A program made the position numbers and the translations under genes. A stretch of DNA of 8,731 nt from Gammaproteobacteria bacterium (GTDB taxonomy: Bacteria; Pseudomonadota; Gammaproteobacteria; Steroidobacterales; Rariloculaceae): positions 1 to 8,731 of the forward strand of contig SMWC01000072.1 in the NCBI GenBank assembly GCA_004357505.1. Reading direction: 5' to 3'. Below the pieces are notes generated by a model that was given only the letters and a program-made list of their open reading frames with translations, did not search any database and was not told where the DNA came from. Shown here one piece after another: positions 1 through 7,203 of the stretch. Position 1 is the stretch's first letter; each line of letters opens with the position of its first letter.

Positions 1-1226
1 ACCGTGTAAATCAACACGCCCACGAGGCCGCCGACCAATGTCCCGTTGATGCGGATAAACTGCAGATCTCGGCCGATGTACAGCTCGATGCGCTCGGCGG
101 TCGCCGTCGCGTCCCATTTCTCGATCGTATCGGACACGATTTCGCTTAACGATTGGCGGTAGGTCTCTACCAGGTAGGTGATCAGCTCCCGCAGCCAGCG
201 GTTGAGTCGCTCACTTACCTCGGGGTCATCCTGCAGCTTTTGGCCGATGCTGCGTAGCTCGCGCGCCAAGCCGACACTGATCGGCGAGCCAGAATCGTTT
301 AAGGCGTTGCTGAGATAGCCTCTGATGCGCTGCCACAATTCATCGAGATAAGCTTTCACGGCCGGATGCCGTAAGAACTCATCGCGCAGGGTTTGGCCCT
401 TTGCCGCGATCAGGGAATCTTCGTTGAGCGCGGTTTTGAGATCTCGCAGCCGCTGATTGAGATCGGCACGGGCTGAGTGCTCCGGGTCATCGCCGATGTC
501 GTCGAGGATACGCTGTAGTTCGCTGACCAACTGGTCATAGATTTCCTCATCGACGAACCTGGGCAGCCACCATGGACTGCGGTCCTTGATACGCTCGCGA
601 ATTCTGCCCTCGTTCGCTCGCAGCTGGTCGCGGCCGATCTGCACGAGCTGATCGACCAGCGCCTGGGTGTGGTCGCCGGAAGTCAACACATCTAAGACAA
701 CGCCTAACCCAGCGCTGACCGACCCCCGTTCGAGGGCCCGACGGAGGCTCTCCCGTAGGGACTGGCGAAGCTCGGCGCTGTCGACGGCACCGATCAGCCA
801 GGCCAGCGCCCGGCTTAAGTCCCTGCTCACGAGGTGTGCGTTGTCCTCATGTGCGAGCCAAACACCCAATCTACCGGCAAGATCTGCCCGCGACAGTCTT
901 GGCAGTACAGCATCCTTGATGAGGAAATGATCGCGGATGAAGTGGGCGAGCGCTTGGCCGATCTCGTTCTTTCGCGTTGGCACGATCGCCGTGTGCGGAA
1001 TCGGCAGCCCAAGCGGCCGGCGAAACAATGCGGTCACTGCAAACCAATCCGCCAGCGCGCCGATCATTCCTGCTTCTGCGAACGCGGCGATCACGCCGAG
1101 CCATGGATGAGTACTCATGAGGAGACTCATGGCGACGAACAAAACGGCCATGCCAAAAAGCAGGCTGGTCGCAATCCAGCGCATGTGCGCAAGGCGCCGT
1201 GCCAGGGCGGCCTCCGCGGAATTCAT
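1..1226 (-). CDS. DUF445 family membrane protein (YjiN-like), C-terminus cut by window edge
   Basis: I read this gene directly from the sequence; about 408 residues are present, and the gene runs off the left edge. The N-terminus has a hydrophobic segment at about residues 18-38. It is followed by the most conserved family block at about 50-83 (EAGMIGALADWFAVTALFRR, then PLGLPIPHTAIVP). The middle is long, charged and probably helical. Near the end comes the second hallmark, GRDLQFIRINGTLVGGLVG (about 385-403), which begins a C-terminal hydrophobic helix. Family members such as E. coli YjiN are about 425 residues, so probably only 10-20 residues are missing. The ATG start lies in an ATGA overlap with the pyrF stop. 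No Shine-Dalgarno is visible before it, so translation is probably coupled to pyrF. The family is predicted to be anchored in the inner membrane at both ends; its biochemical function is not established. Family assignment is firm, role unknown. Confidence 0.93.
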   Translation of the reverse strand, partial: MNSAEAALARRLAHMRWIATSLLFGMAVLFVAMSLLMSTHPWLGVIAAFAEAGMIGALADWFAVTALFRRPLGLPIPHTAIVPTRKNEIGQALAHFIRDHFLIKDAVLPRLSRADLAGRLGVWLAHEDNAHLVSRDLSRALAWLIGAVDSAELRQSLRESLRRALERGSVSAGLGVVLDVLTSGDHTQALVDQLVQIGRDQLRANEGRIRERIKDRSPWWLPRFVDEEIYDQLVSELQRILDDIGDDPEHSARADLNQRLRDLKTALNEDSLIAAKGQTLRDEFLRHPAVKAYLDELWQRIRGYLSNALNDSGSPISVGLARELRSIGQKLQDDPEVSERLNRWLRELITYLVETYRQSLSEIVSDTIEKWDATATAERIELYIGRDLQFIRINGTLVGGLVGVLIYT

Positions 1227-1963
1227 CGGACCGAGGCGGCGATTTCCGCTTGTATCGACTCTGCAGCTTGACGCGGGCGGGCCGCGTTGCGTATCGGTCG
1301 GCCGACGACAATATAATCCGCGCCATTTGCGAAGGCCTGTCCGGGTGTGACGATACGCTTTTGATCGTCCTTAGACGTGCTATCCGCGGGCCGAATTCCC
1401 GGGCTGACAATCAGCAGCTCCGGCCCCAGCGCCTCACGGATCTCGGCGGCTTCAAGTCCCGACGCGATCACACCATCGCAACCGGCCGCGCGCGCCTGCG
1501 CGGCGCGTTTCAATACCAGGGTTTTTACGTCGACGCTGATCCCCATCTGCGTCAGGTCTTCTTGATCGAGGCTCGTCAGCACCGTGACGGCCAGAATTCG
1601 CAGCTCAGGGCCCCTCTCTGCGGCGGCGGCTTGCATGATAGCTCGATCGCCGTGGACGGTCAGAAAGGACGCCCCGCATTTTTGCAGTTGGCGCACGGCT
1701 GCGGAGACCGTCGCGGGAACGTCATAAAATTTTAGATCCGCGAAGACCTGTTTGCCTGCGTCCAGCAGCCACGCCAAGAGATTGAAGTACTCGCCTGACA
1801 TCGCCAGTTCAAGACCGATTTTATAAAACTCGACGGCGTCTCCGAGTTCTTGCACGAGGGCGCGGGCAGCCGCGGCATCCGGAACGTCCAACGCGACGAT
1901 CAGGCGCTCTCGTGCGGGAATCGAAGCAGTGCGGTGGGTCGAAGCGGCTGACACGGCCTGCAT
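1223..1963 (-). CDS. pyrF: Orotidine 5'-phosphate decarboxylase (PyrF)
   Basis: This cytoplasmic enzyme decarboxylates OMP to UMP, the last step of de novo pyrimidine synthesis. With the ATG at 1963 it has 246 residues, close to the 245 of E. coli PyrF. Visible motifs are IVALD (residues 22-26), the substrate lysine in FYKIG (46-50), the catalytic D-x-K-x-x-D in ADLKFYDVPATV (75-86), TVLTS (127-131), the phosphate-binding SPGIRP (187-192) and VVGRPI (219-224). The usual DIPNT is DVPAT here, a change outside the catalytic residues. An in-frame ATG at 2059 would add 32 residues with no family likeness and would overlap dgt by 50 bases, so I reject it. The chosen start has no clear Shine-Dalgarno, and the gene begins 46 bases after the dgt stop. 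Its TGA overlaps the DUF445 start by four bases. In enterics and many gammaproteobacteria pyrF sits elsewhere, beside lapA/lapB. Confidence 0.95.
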   Translation of the reverse strand: MQAVSAASTHRTASIPARERLIVALDVPDAAAARALVQELGDAVEFYKIGLELAMSGEYFNLLAWLLDAGKQVFADLKFYDVPATVSAAVRQLQKCGASFLTVHGDRAIMQAAAAERGPELRILAVTVLTSLDQEDLTQMGISVDVKTLVLKRAAQARAAGCDGVIASGLEAAEIREALGPELLIVSPGIRPADSTSKDDQKRIVTPGQAFANGADYIVVGRPIRNAARPRQAAESIQAEIAASVR

Positions 1964-2009
1964 TCTAACAGAGCGGTCCGTTGGGCCGGCAGCCGTGACC
2001 AGCCAGCTC

Positions 2010-3179
2010 CTAGCTTGTGCCGGCTTTGCTGCTCCCTGATGCGTTGTGTAAATTCTCATGGGCTTGCTTAGCGAAACGATCGGTCATCCCGGCGATGTAG
2101 TCGGCCACGACCCTAGCGCCGCCGGCCAGTCCTTCGCTGTCGTGATGCTCGCGCGCGCTGTTGGCATGTTCGGTCGGCATCCGCTGGTAGTCATCCAGAA
2201 AGACCTCGAAAAGCGTTGAAACGATCTGCTGCGCGTGTTCGGTCATCGCGTTGACTTGTGGATGTCGATAGAGATGCTTTCTTAAAAATCTCTTTAGCGT
2301 CGTCTTTGCTTCTGAGTATGGCTCGCTAAAACCGATCAGGGCGCGTGGCTGCGAACGAACCGCGGCGATGTTCTCGAGTGCAGCGGTGTGCACTCGTGCT
2401 TGGCTCGTGTCGATGAGGTCGGTGACAAAGATGCCGATCATGCTGCGAACAACCTCATGAATCTCGCGTCGCCCGCTAACCCCGGGATGTTTGTGCTGCA
2501 CGATGACTATTTGCTCGGCGACCACCGGAAGTTCCGCTAGGTCTGCCAGCTTGATCAGGCCGGAGCGTAGGCCGTCGTCGACATCGTGATTGTTATAGGC
2601 GATCTCATCGGCGATATTCACCAGCTGTGCTTCAAGGCCTGGTTGCTGCCGTTTCAGGAATCGCTCGCCGATCTCCCCCAGTCGGCGGGCATTGGCCGTT
2701 GAACAATGTTTCAGAATGCCTTCGCGGGTCTCGAACGTCAGATTCAAGCCCGGGAAATCGGCATGGCCGGCTTCGAGCTGATCGACAACCCGCAGGGACT
2801 GAAGATTGTGTTCAAACCCGCCGAATTCACGCATACAGTCGTTAAGCGCGTCCTGGCCGGCGTGGCCGAACGGTGTGTGGCCCAGATCATGAGCGAGACT
2901 GATAGCTTCCACGAGATCCTCATTGAGGCGCATGGCTCGTGCGACTGTTCGCGCAATCTGCGCGACTTCTAGGGAATGAGTCAGCCGTGTGCGGTAAAGA
3001 TCGCCTTCGTGATTGACGAAGACCTGAGTCTTATAGACGAGCCGACGAAACGCAGTCGAATGAATGATGCGATCGCGGTCGCGCTGAAACTCACTGCGAT
3101 AAGCAGGCGGATCCTCTCGATAACGGCGGCCTCTTGAGTTGGAGGGAGCGACGGCATAAGGGGCGAGGTCTACGGGCAC
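2010..3179 (-). CDS. dgt: Deoxyguanosinetriphosphate triphosphohydrolase-like protein (HD domain dNTPase)
   Basis: A 389-residue HD-superfamily metalloenzyme of the dGTPase-like group, which cleaves dNTPs to deoxynucleoside and triphosphate and so helps control dNTP pools in the cytoplasm. The sequence has the N-terminal block RSEFQRDRDRIIHSTAFRRL (28-47), the first metal histidine in RTRLTHSLEVAQIAR (63-77), the HD pair and following histidines in LAHDLGHTPFGHAG (95-108), and the distal aspartate in ADEIAYNNHDVDDG (190-203). Length and wording fit the shorter type-2 proteins rather than the 505-residue E. coli Dgt, so substrate preference for dGTP is not assured. The start is GTG at 3179. 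It gives the LAPYAV-SRGRR N-terminus that I recall for relatives, and it lies inside the last codons of aroB (10-base overlap), with no strong Shine-Dalgarno. Coupling to aroB translation is likely. The symbol is given by family, not by proven activity. Confidence 0.93.
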   Translation of the reverse strand: MPVDLAPYAVAPSNSRGRRYREDPPAYRSEFQRDRDRIIHSTAFRRLVYKTQVFVNHEGDLYRTRLTHSLEVAQIARTVARAMRLNEDLVEAISLAHDLGHTPFGHAGQDALNDCMREFGGFEHNLQSLRVVDQLEAGHADFPGLNLTFETREGILKHCSTANARRLGEIGERFLKRQQPGLEAQLVNIADEIAYNNHDVDDGLRSGLIKLADLAELPVVAEQIVIVQHKHPGVSGRREIHEVVRSMIGIFVTDLIDTSQARVHTAALENIAAVRSQPRALIGFSEPYSEAKTTLKRFLRKHLYRHPQVNAMTEHAQQIVSTLFEVFLDDYQRMPTEHANSAREHHDSEGLAGGARVVADYIAGMTDRFAKQAHENLHNASGSSKAGTS

Positions 3180-4288
3180 GACTCGCTGAGCCCATCAATA
3201 TAGTCTTGTTGGACCATTGTTTGAGTTTCGATGACATCTCGAAGCAGCGATTCCTCCGGCGATGGCACGATCACGCCTTCACCGATCTGCTTCAACAACA
3301 CAAGTCTGAGCCCCTCGGCGCTGGCCTTTTTATCCATGCTCATGCGTTCGAGCAGGCGATCAACCTCGATGTTCGGTGCGCTGACCGGCAACCCGGCTTT
3401 CCTAAGTAGCGCTTCGATGCGGCTGCAGTCGTCTTCGTCTAGCCAGCCGAGCCGTGCGGACGTCCGCGCAGCTAGAGCTATTCCGATCGACACGGCTTCA
3501 CCGTGGAGCCACCGATCGTATCCGCCCAGAGACTCCAGCGCATGGCCGAACGTATGGCCGAGGTTCAGTAACGCGCGCCTACCGCGCTCGCGCTCGTCCT
3601 CGGCGACGATTGCAGCCTTGAGCTCGCAATTTCTACGAACGACGAAACCAAGTGCTGCGGCATCCATCGCGACGAGATCGTCGATGTGCCCTTCAAGCCA
3701 AACGAAAAAGCCGTGATCCAGTATCAGGCTGTGCTTGATGACCTCGGCGAGTCCCGCGGCGAACTCTCGCGGCGGCAACGTCTTGAGCGTGTCGGTGTCG
3801 GTCAGTACGCAGGTCGGTTGGTAGAACGCGCCGATCATGTTTTTGGCCCTGGGATGATTGACTGCGGTCTTGCCGCCCACCGAGGAGTCCACTTGAGCGA
3901 GCAGGGTCGTCGGTACCTGGACATAATCGATACCGCGCTGATAACACGATGCGGCGAAGCCGCCGATATCACCCACGACGCCGCCGCCCAGCGCCACGAG
4001 ACACGCGTCACGATGGAAGCCGTGTTCAATGAGCGCATCGATGATCGTTGAGATTGTCTGCAAGGTTTTCTGGTCTTCGCCGTCGGGCAGGACTATGGCA
4101 TGCTGCTCGTCGGCAGCGATCGCTTGTTCGAGTGTGGCGAGATACAGTGGTGCGACAACTTCATTGGTGACGATCAGGACTTGACGAGCCGTGATAAGGT
4201 CCGCGAGCACATCCGCTTCACCCAACAGCCCCGGGCCGATCAGAATCGGGTAACTCCGTTCTCCTAGTGAGACCTGCAAGGTTTCCAT
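3170..4288 (-). CDS. aroB: 3-dehydroquinate synthase (AroB)
   Basis: AroB converts DAHP to 3-dehydroquinate, the second step of the shikimate pathway; it is cytoplasmic and needs NAD and a divalent metal. From the ATG at 4288 it has 372 residues (E. coli 362). The N-terminal half binds NAD: LPDGEDQKTL (67-76), GGGVVGDIGGF (101-111) and VPTTLLAQVDSSVGGKTAVN (125-144). The metal ligands are visible as E182 in AEVIKH, H245 in LNLGHTFGHALE and H262 in WLHGEAV. MSMDKK (316-321) is the usual C-terminal signature. A TTG five codons upstream (4303) is also in frame, but the ATG gives METLQVSLGERSYPI, which matches the usual family start. The gene begins 48 bases after the aroK stop and ends inside the dgt start, as expected for one transcript. 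Identification is secure; only the start is slightly open. Confidence 0.97.
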   Translation of the reverse strand: METLQVSLGERSYPILIGPGLLGEADVLADLITARQVLIVTNEVVAPLYLATLEQAIAADEQHAIVLPDGEDQKTLQTISTIIDALIEHGFHRDACLVALGGGVVGDIGGFAASCYQRGIDYVQVPTTLLAQVDSSVGGKTAVNHPRAKNMIGAFYQPTCVLTDTDTLKTLPPREFAAGLAEVIKHSLILDHGFFVWLEGHIDDLVAMDAAALGFVVRRNCELKAAIVAEDERERGRRALLNLGHTFGHALESLGGYDRWLHGEAVSIGIALAARTSARLGWLDEDDCSRIEALLRKAGLPVSAPNIEVDRLLERMSMDKKASAEGLRLVLLKQIGEGVIVPSPEESLLRDVIETQTMVQQDYIDGLSESCP

Positions 4289-4336
4289 CTCGTTAGCTGC
4301 CAAGGGACCGATAGTGGCAAGGTTCGCAGGGGTGCG

Positions 4337-4876
4337 TCAGTTTTTCAACGGCTCGAAGTCACGACTTCGCAGAAGCTTACAGACGCTTGCAGTCACAGCT
4401 CTGACATGGCATCCGCTCGTATCGACCGAGAATGTAGCCAGGCCCTCGTACAGTGGGCTGCGTATGGCAGCCAATCGCTCCAAACTCTCTCTAGGCTCGC
4501 CGTCCGCCAGTAGCGGACGATTCTTGGCGTGCTGAGTACGTTCAAGCTGGTGCTCTACAGTAGTTTTGAGATAAACGATGGTCCCGTTCCGCGTCAGATT
4601 ACGCCGGTTCTCCTCGTCCAGTACGGCGCCGCCGCCGGTTGCGAGCACAATATTCTTGCGTCGGGTCAAGTTTGCGATGCATTCTCGTTCCCGATGACGA
4701 AAACTCGCCTCGCCCTCTTTCTCGAAAATATAGGCGATATCGACGCCAGTGCTGCTCTCAATCTCCGCGTCGCTGTCGAAGAATTCCAGACCGAGCTCCG
4801 CGGCGAGCTGCCGCCCGACGGCGGTCTTGCCGGAGCCCATCGGGCCGATCAGATAGATGTTGCTGTCGTCACTCAC
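4337..4876 (-). CDS. aroK: Shikimate kinase (AroK)
   Basis: This kinase phosphorylates shikimate at the 3-hydroxyl using ATP, in the cytoplasm. From GTG at 4876 it has 179 residues, normal for the family (about 170-180). Visible parts are the P-loop GPMGSGKT (11-18), the shikimate-binding aspartate of FDSDAEIE (33-40), the arginine in SFRHRE (58-63), the ATGGGAV substrate loop (79-85), the lid arginine in NRPLL (119-123) and a further arginine in LAAIRSPLY (135-143). A TTG directly before the GTG (4879) is an equally in-frame start. Neither has a good Shine-Dalgarno; I prefer GTG as the commoner start codon. The gene follows pilQ by about 97 bases and precedes aroB by 48. The pilQ-aroK-aroB order is widely conserved in beta- and gammaproteobacteria. 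Confidence 0.96.
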   Translation of the reverse strand: MSDDSNIYLIGPMGSGKTAVGRQLAAELGLEFFDSDAEIESSTGVDIAYIFEKEGEASFRHRERECIANLTRRKNIVLATGGGAVLDEENRRNLTRNGTIVYLKTTVEHQLERTQHAKNRPLLADGEPRESLERLAAIRSPLYEGLATFSVDTSGCHVRAVTASVCKLLRSRDFEPLKN

Positions 4877-4905
4877 CAACAGCAGTCTAGCAGGCCGTTA
4901 AACCG

Positions 4906-4931
4906 GAGGGCTGACGTGAGGTCCCGCCCTC
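4906..4931. repeat. Inverted repeat in the pilQ-aroK gap
   Basis: GAGGGC (4906-4911) and GCCCTC (4926-4931) form a perfect six-base stem around a 14-base loop. On the minus strand (the direction of transcription) TTTT precedes the stem and no T-run follows it, so it is not a standard intrinsic terminator for pilQ. It could be a weak RNA hairpin or attenuating element between the pilus and shikimate genes, or chance in GC-rich DNA. Confidence 0.35.
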
Positions 4932-4936
4932 AAAAC

Positions 4937-4958
4937 GATAGCCTTACTAAGGATAGCC
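4937..4958. repeat. Direct repeat GATAGCC with an embedded palindrome, downstream of pilQ
   Basis: GATAGCC occurs at 4937-4943 and again at 4952-4958, fifteen bases apart start to start. Overlapping them is the perfect odd palindrome CCTTACTAAGG (4942-4952). The element begins (in transcription direction) 15 bases after the pilQ stop. It may be a protein-binding site or a short hairpin, but the repeats are short enough to arise by chance. Confidence 0.3.
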
Positions 4959-4973
4959 GCCTCGCGTTATGAG

Positions 4974-7187
4974 CTAGTAGAGGCTGGCGCCGTCTCGAAG
5001 GATCTTAGGCGTCACGAAGATCAACAGCTCCGACCGGTTATTGGTCACGACTTTGGAGCGGAACAGATAGCCGAGCACGGGGATATCTCCGAGTATTGGC
5101 ACCTTGTTAACGGTCTCGCGTTCTTCGGTTTCGAAAATGCCGCCCAGTACAACGGTCTCGCCATCGTTTACGAGTACTTGCGTAATGATCGAGCGAGTAT
5201 CGATGCTAGGTACAAACCCCCCCGTGGCGCTGGCTACGAGTTCACCGACCGAGTCTTTGGTGACGACCAAGTCCATGATGATGCGGTCATCCGGAGTGAC
5301 TTGTGGTGTGACGGTCAGACTCAGCACCGCCTCCTTGAACGACGTCGTGGTCGCGCCGCTGGAAGAGGACTCCTGATACGGAATCTCGACGCCCTGTTCG
5401 ATGCGGCCCTCCCTCTGATTGACCGTGATGATCCGCGGTGTCGAGATAATCTGTCCTTGGCCCTCCGCCTGCAGTGCCGTTAACTCCAAGTCGATTAGAA
5501 AGTCAGAGTCGAGTATGGCCAGCGCAAACTGCCCAGCCGGGGACGCGATCGGCAGATTCACGTTGTAGCGTTGACTGATCGGCGGTGTTTCTACCGGAAA
5601 CGGTGTGCCGGTGTTGTTGATATTGTTGATTCCCGACTGGACGATGATGTCCGATCCCGCGCTAGTACCCGTGAACGACAGCAAGCCGTCACCGGAATTA
5701 TCTCGAACGATGGTCGCACCGAAGCGTACGCCGAGACTCCGACTATAGTCGTCATTGACGATTACGATCCGCGACTCGATCAACACTTGTGGAACGGGAA
5801 TGTCCAAAGTAGTTACAAGCCGGCGGATATTCGCCACGCGTTCCGCAGTGTCTTGAACCAGCAGCGTGTTGGTTCTGTCATCGATCGCGACGCTGCCGCG
5901 CTCGGAGATCAATGGATTAAGACCGCCTCCGTTTATCAGTGTCGCCAGATCACTGGCCTTGGCATAATTGACCTGAATGAACTCCGAGCGCAGGGGCTCT
6001 AGCGTCTGCAGGTCCTGGAAGGCTTCAAGTTCGGCTCGCTCCCTCGCGGCGATCTCTTCGGCAGGGGCAACGATGATGACATTGCCGTTGCGCCGCATAT
6101 CGAGCCCCTTCGTCGTGAGCAAGATATCCAGTGCCTGATCCCACGGCACGTTCCGTAAGCGCAGCGTAACGTTTCCCTGTACGCTGTCGCTGACGACGAT
6201 ATTCAATTCGCTAGTGTCTGCGAGTAGCTGCAATACCGCGCGAGTCTCAATGTCCTGGAAGTTCAGCGTCAGACGCTCGCCTGTATATTCTCGATCCTCG
6301 TTGAATATCCCCAGCGACCGCGTAACCTCGATCGGTGTCTGGAACTCCAGGGTGAAGAGGTTGTCGGTTTGGTACGCGACCTGTTCGTAGGCCGAACTCG
6401 TGGTAGTAATAACCAATCTGGCATCGGCGTTGACACGCAACGCATCGACGGTGGTCACGGGGGTCGCGAAGTCCGTGACGTTAAGCCGACGTAACAGCGC
6501 GTCAGGTAACGCCGTATTCAGGAAGTCTACGATGATGCGGCCACCTTCCTCGCGCACGTCGACGACCGTGCGGGGATCATCGAGTTCCACGATGATTAGT
6601 CCGGCGCCATTTGTGCCGCGGCGGAAGTCGATATTCGTAATACTGCTACTAGTAGCTCGCGCTGCGCCAGCGGAGTTCGCACTGGGCGTATTCGGTTGCG
6701 CTGCGAACAGTGGGGTCGCCGGCGCTGCGCCGTCCCGTTGTCCGAGCGTGACGTAGACGCTGTCGCCGACGGTCCTCAACTCATACGGCACCATGACATT
6801 CATATTCAGGACGACTCGCGTACGGCCATTCGCTTCAGCGACCAGGATCGTTGCAAGGGGGCCCAGGTTGACGTCCTGGCGCCGCGTCTCGAGTCCGATC
6901 AGCGTGCCGGGCAGGTCCAGCGCGATCCTGGCGGGGTTATCGATCGTGAAGCTCAGGGGCTCCGGTGCTGGTCCGCTTAGACGTAGGCGCAACTCGATAA
7001 CGCCATTGGAGATCTCTTGGACATCGATCGCTTGCAACTGGCGCGATACGTCTTCCTGCGCCTGAGCCGGTATCGATGCGCACAGGGCTAAGCTGATCCA
7101 CGCCAAGGTTGTCGACCCCTGGAAAGATCTCGCCAAGAGAAACCCTTTCTGATCGGGCGCTGTCGTGTACATAAGGTCTACTCCCAT
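4974..7187 (-). CDS. pilQ: Type IV pilus secretin PilQ (outer-membrane pore)
   Basis: PilQ forms the multimeric outer-membrane channel through which the type IV pilus is extruded and retracted, and often through which DNA enters. The 737-residue protein has a signal peptide whose hydrophobic core is at about 26-38, with likely cleavage after the AQA at 41-43. Then come a first AMIN domain (about 50-148, peptidoglycan-binding type), an Ala/Pro/Ser-rich linker (152-183), a second AMIN domain (about 184-284), a secretin/TonB N-terminal domain (about 307-375, with LLADTSELNIVVSD), a secretin N-domain (about 402-465) and the secretin core (about 540-730). The core carries the signature VPILGDIPVLGYLFR (696-710). 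A Shine-Dalgarno AGGGG lies five bases before the ATG. A second ATG five codons on (7172) also has a GGAG eight bases upstream, so the start could be there. The gene is 16 bases from pilP. Complete, with no missing domain. Confidence 0.97.
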   Translation of the reverse strand: MGVDLMYTTAPDQKGFLLARSFQGSTTLAWISLALCASIPAQAQEDVSRQLQAIDVQEISNGVIELRLRLSGPAPEPLSFTIDNPARIALDLPGTLIGLETRRQDVNLGPLATILVAEANGRTRVVLNMNVMVPYELRTVGDSVYVTLGQRDGAAPATPLFAAQPNTPSANSAGAARATSSSITNIDFRRGTNGAGLIIVELDDPRTVVDVREEGGRIIVDFLNTALPDALLRRLNVTDFATPVTTVDALRVNADARLVITTTSSAYEQVAYQTDNLFTLEFQTPIEVTRSLGIFNEDREYTGERLTLNFQDIETRAVLQLLADTSELNIVVSDSVQGNVTLRLRNVPWDQALDILLTTKGLDMRRNGNVIIVAPAEEIAARERAELEAFQDLQTLEPLRSEFIQVNYAKASDLATLINGGGLNPLISERGSVAIDDRTNTLLVQDTAERVANIRRLVTTLDIPVPQVLIESRIVIVNDDYSRSLGVRFGATIVRDNSGDGLLSFTGTSAGSDIIVQSGINNINNTGTPFPVETPPISQRYNVNLPIASPAGQFALAILDSDFLIDLELTALQAEGQGQIISTPRIITVNQREGRIEQGVEIPYQESSSSGATTTSFKEAVLSLTVTPQVTPDDRIIMDLVVTKDSVGELVASATGGFVPSIDTRSIITQVLVNDGETVVLGGIFETEERETVNKVPILGDIPVLGYLFRSKVVTNNRSELLIFVTPKILRDGASLY

Positions 7188-7197
7188 AACGTCCCCT
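7181..7197 (-). promoter_or_regulatory. Two ribosome binding sites at the pilQ start
   Basis: On the minus strand AGGGG (7197-7193) lies five bases before the ATG at 7187. GGAG (7184-7181) lies eight bases before the in-frame ATG at 7172. Both are usable spacings, so the sequence alone does not fix the pilQ start. The difference is five residues ahead of the signal peptide and would not change the mature protein. Confidence 0.55.
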
Positions 7198-7203
7198 GAG
7201 GCG

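Larger units (their letters stand above)
4880..4973 (-). other. pilQ-aroK intergenic region
   Basis: This is the longest gene-free stretch in the window and the most plausible place for transcription control between the pilus and shikimate genes. On the minus strand I see no good pair of -35/-10 hexamers and no terminator with a T-run. Its only visible structure is the two small repeat elements listed separately. An internal promoter for aroK-aroB cannot be excluded by eye. Confidence 0.5.

Noticed and set aside
871..1410. 179-codon minus-strand open frame over the DUF445/pyrF junction
   Set aside because: It is out of frame with both genes, which carry clear conserved motifs across the same bases; its translation is Arg/Ser/Pro-rich and looks like a frame shadow.
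1199..1735. 178-codon plus-strand open frame opposite pyrF
   Set aside because: It lies wholly antisense to a well-supported enzyme gene and its translation is arginine-rich and low in family-like motifs, as expected for a shadow of GC-rich coding DNA.
4301..4303. TTG as the aroB start
   Set aside because: It would add five residues before the METLQVSLGERSYP start typical of AroB, and no Shine-Dalgarno precedes it.
4906..4931. Intrinsic terminator after pilQ
   Set aside because: The stem is only six bases with a 14-base loop and has no T-run after it in the direction of transcription.
4529..4972. 147-codon plus-strand open frame over aroK and the pilQ-aroK gap
   Set aside because: It is mostly antisense to aroK, including its P-loop region, and shows no protein-like features of its own.
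5571..6002. 143-codon plus-strand open frame inside pilQ
   Set aside because: It is antisense to the secretin N-domain and core region with no ribosome binding site or recognisable domain; treated as a shadow.
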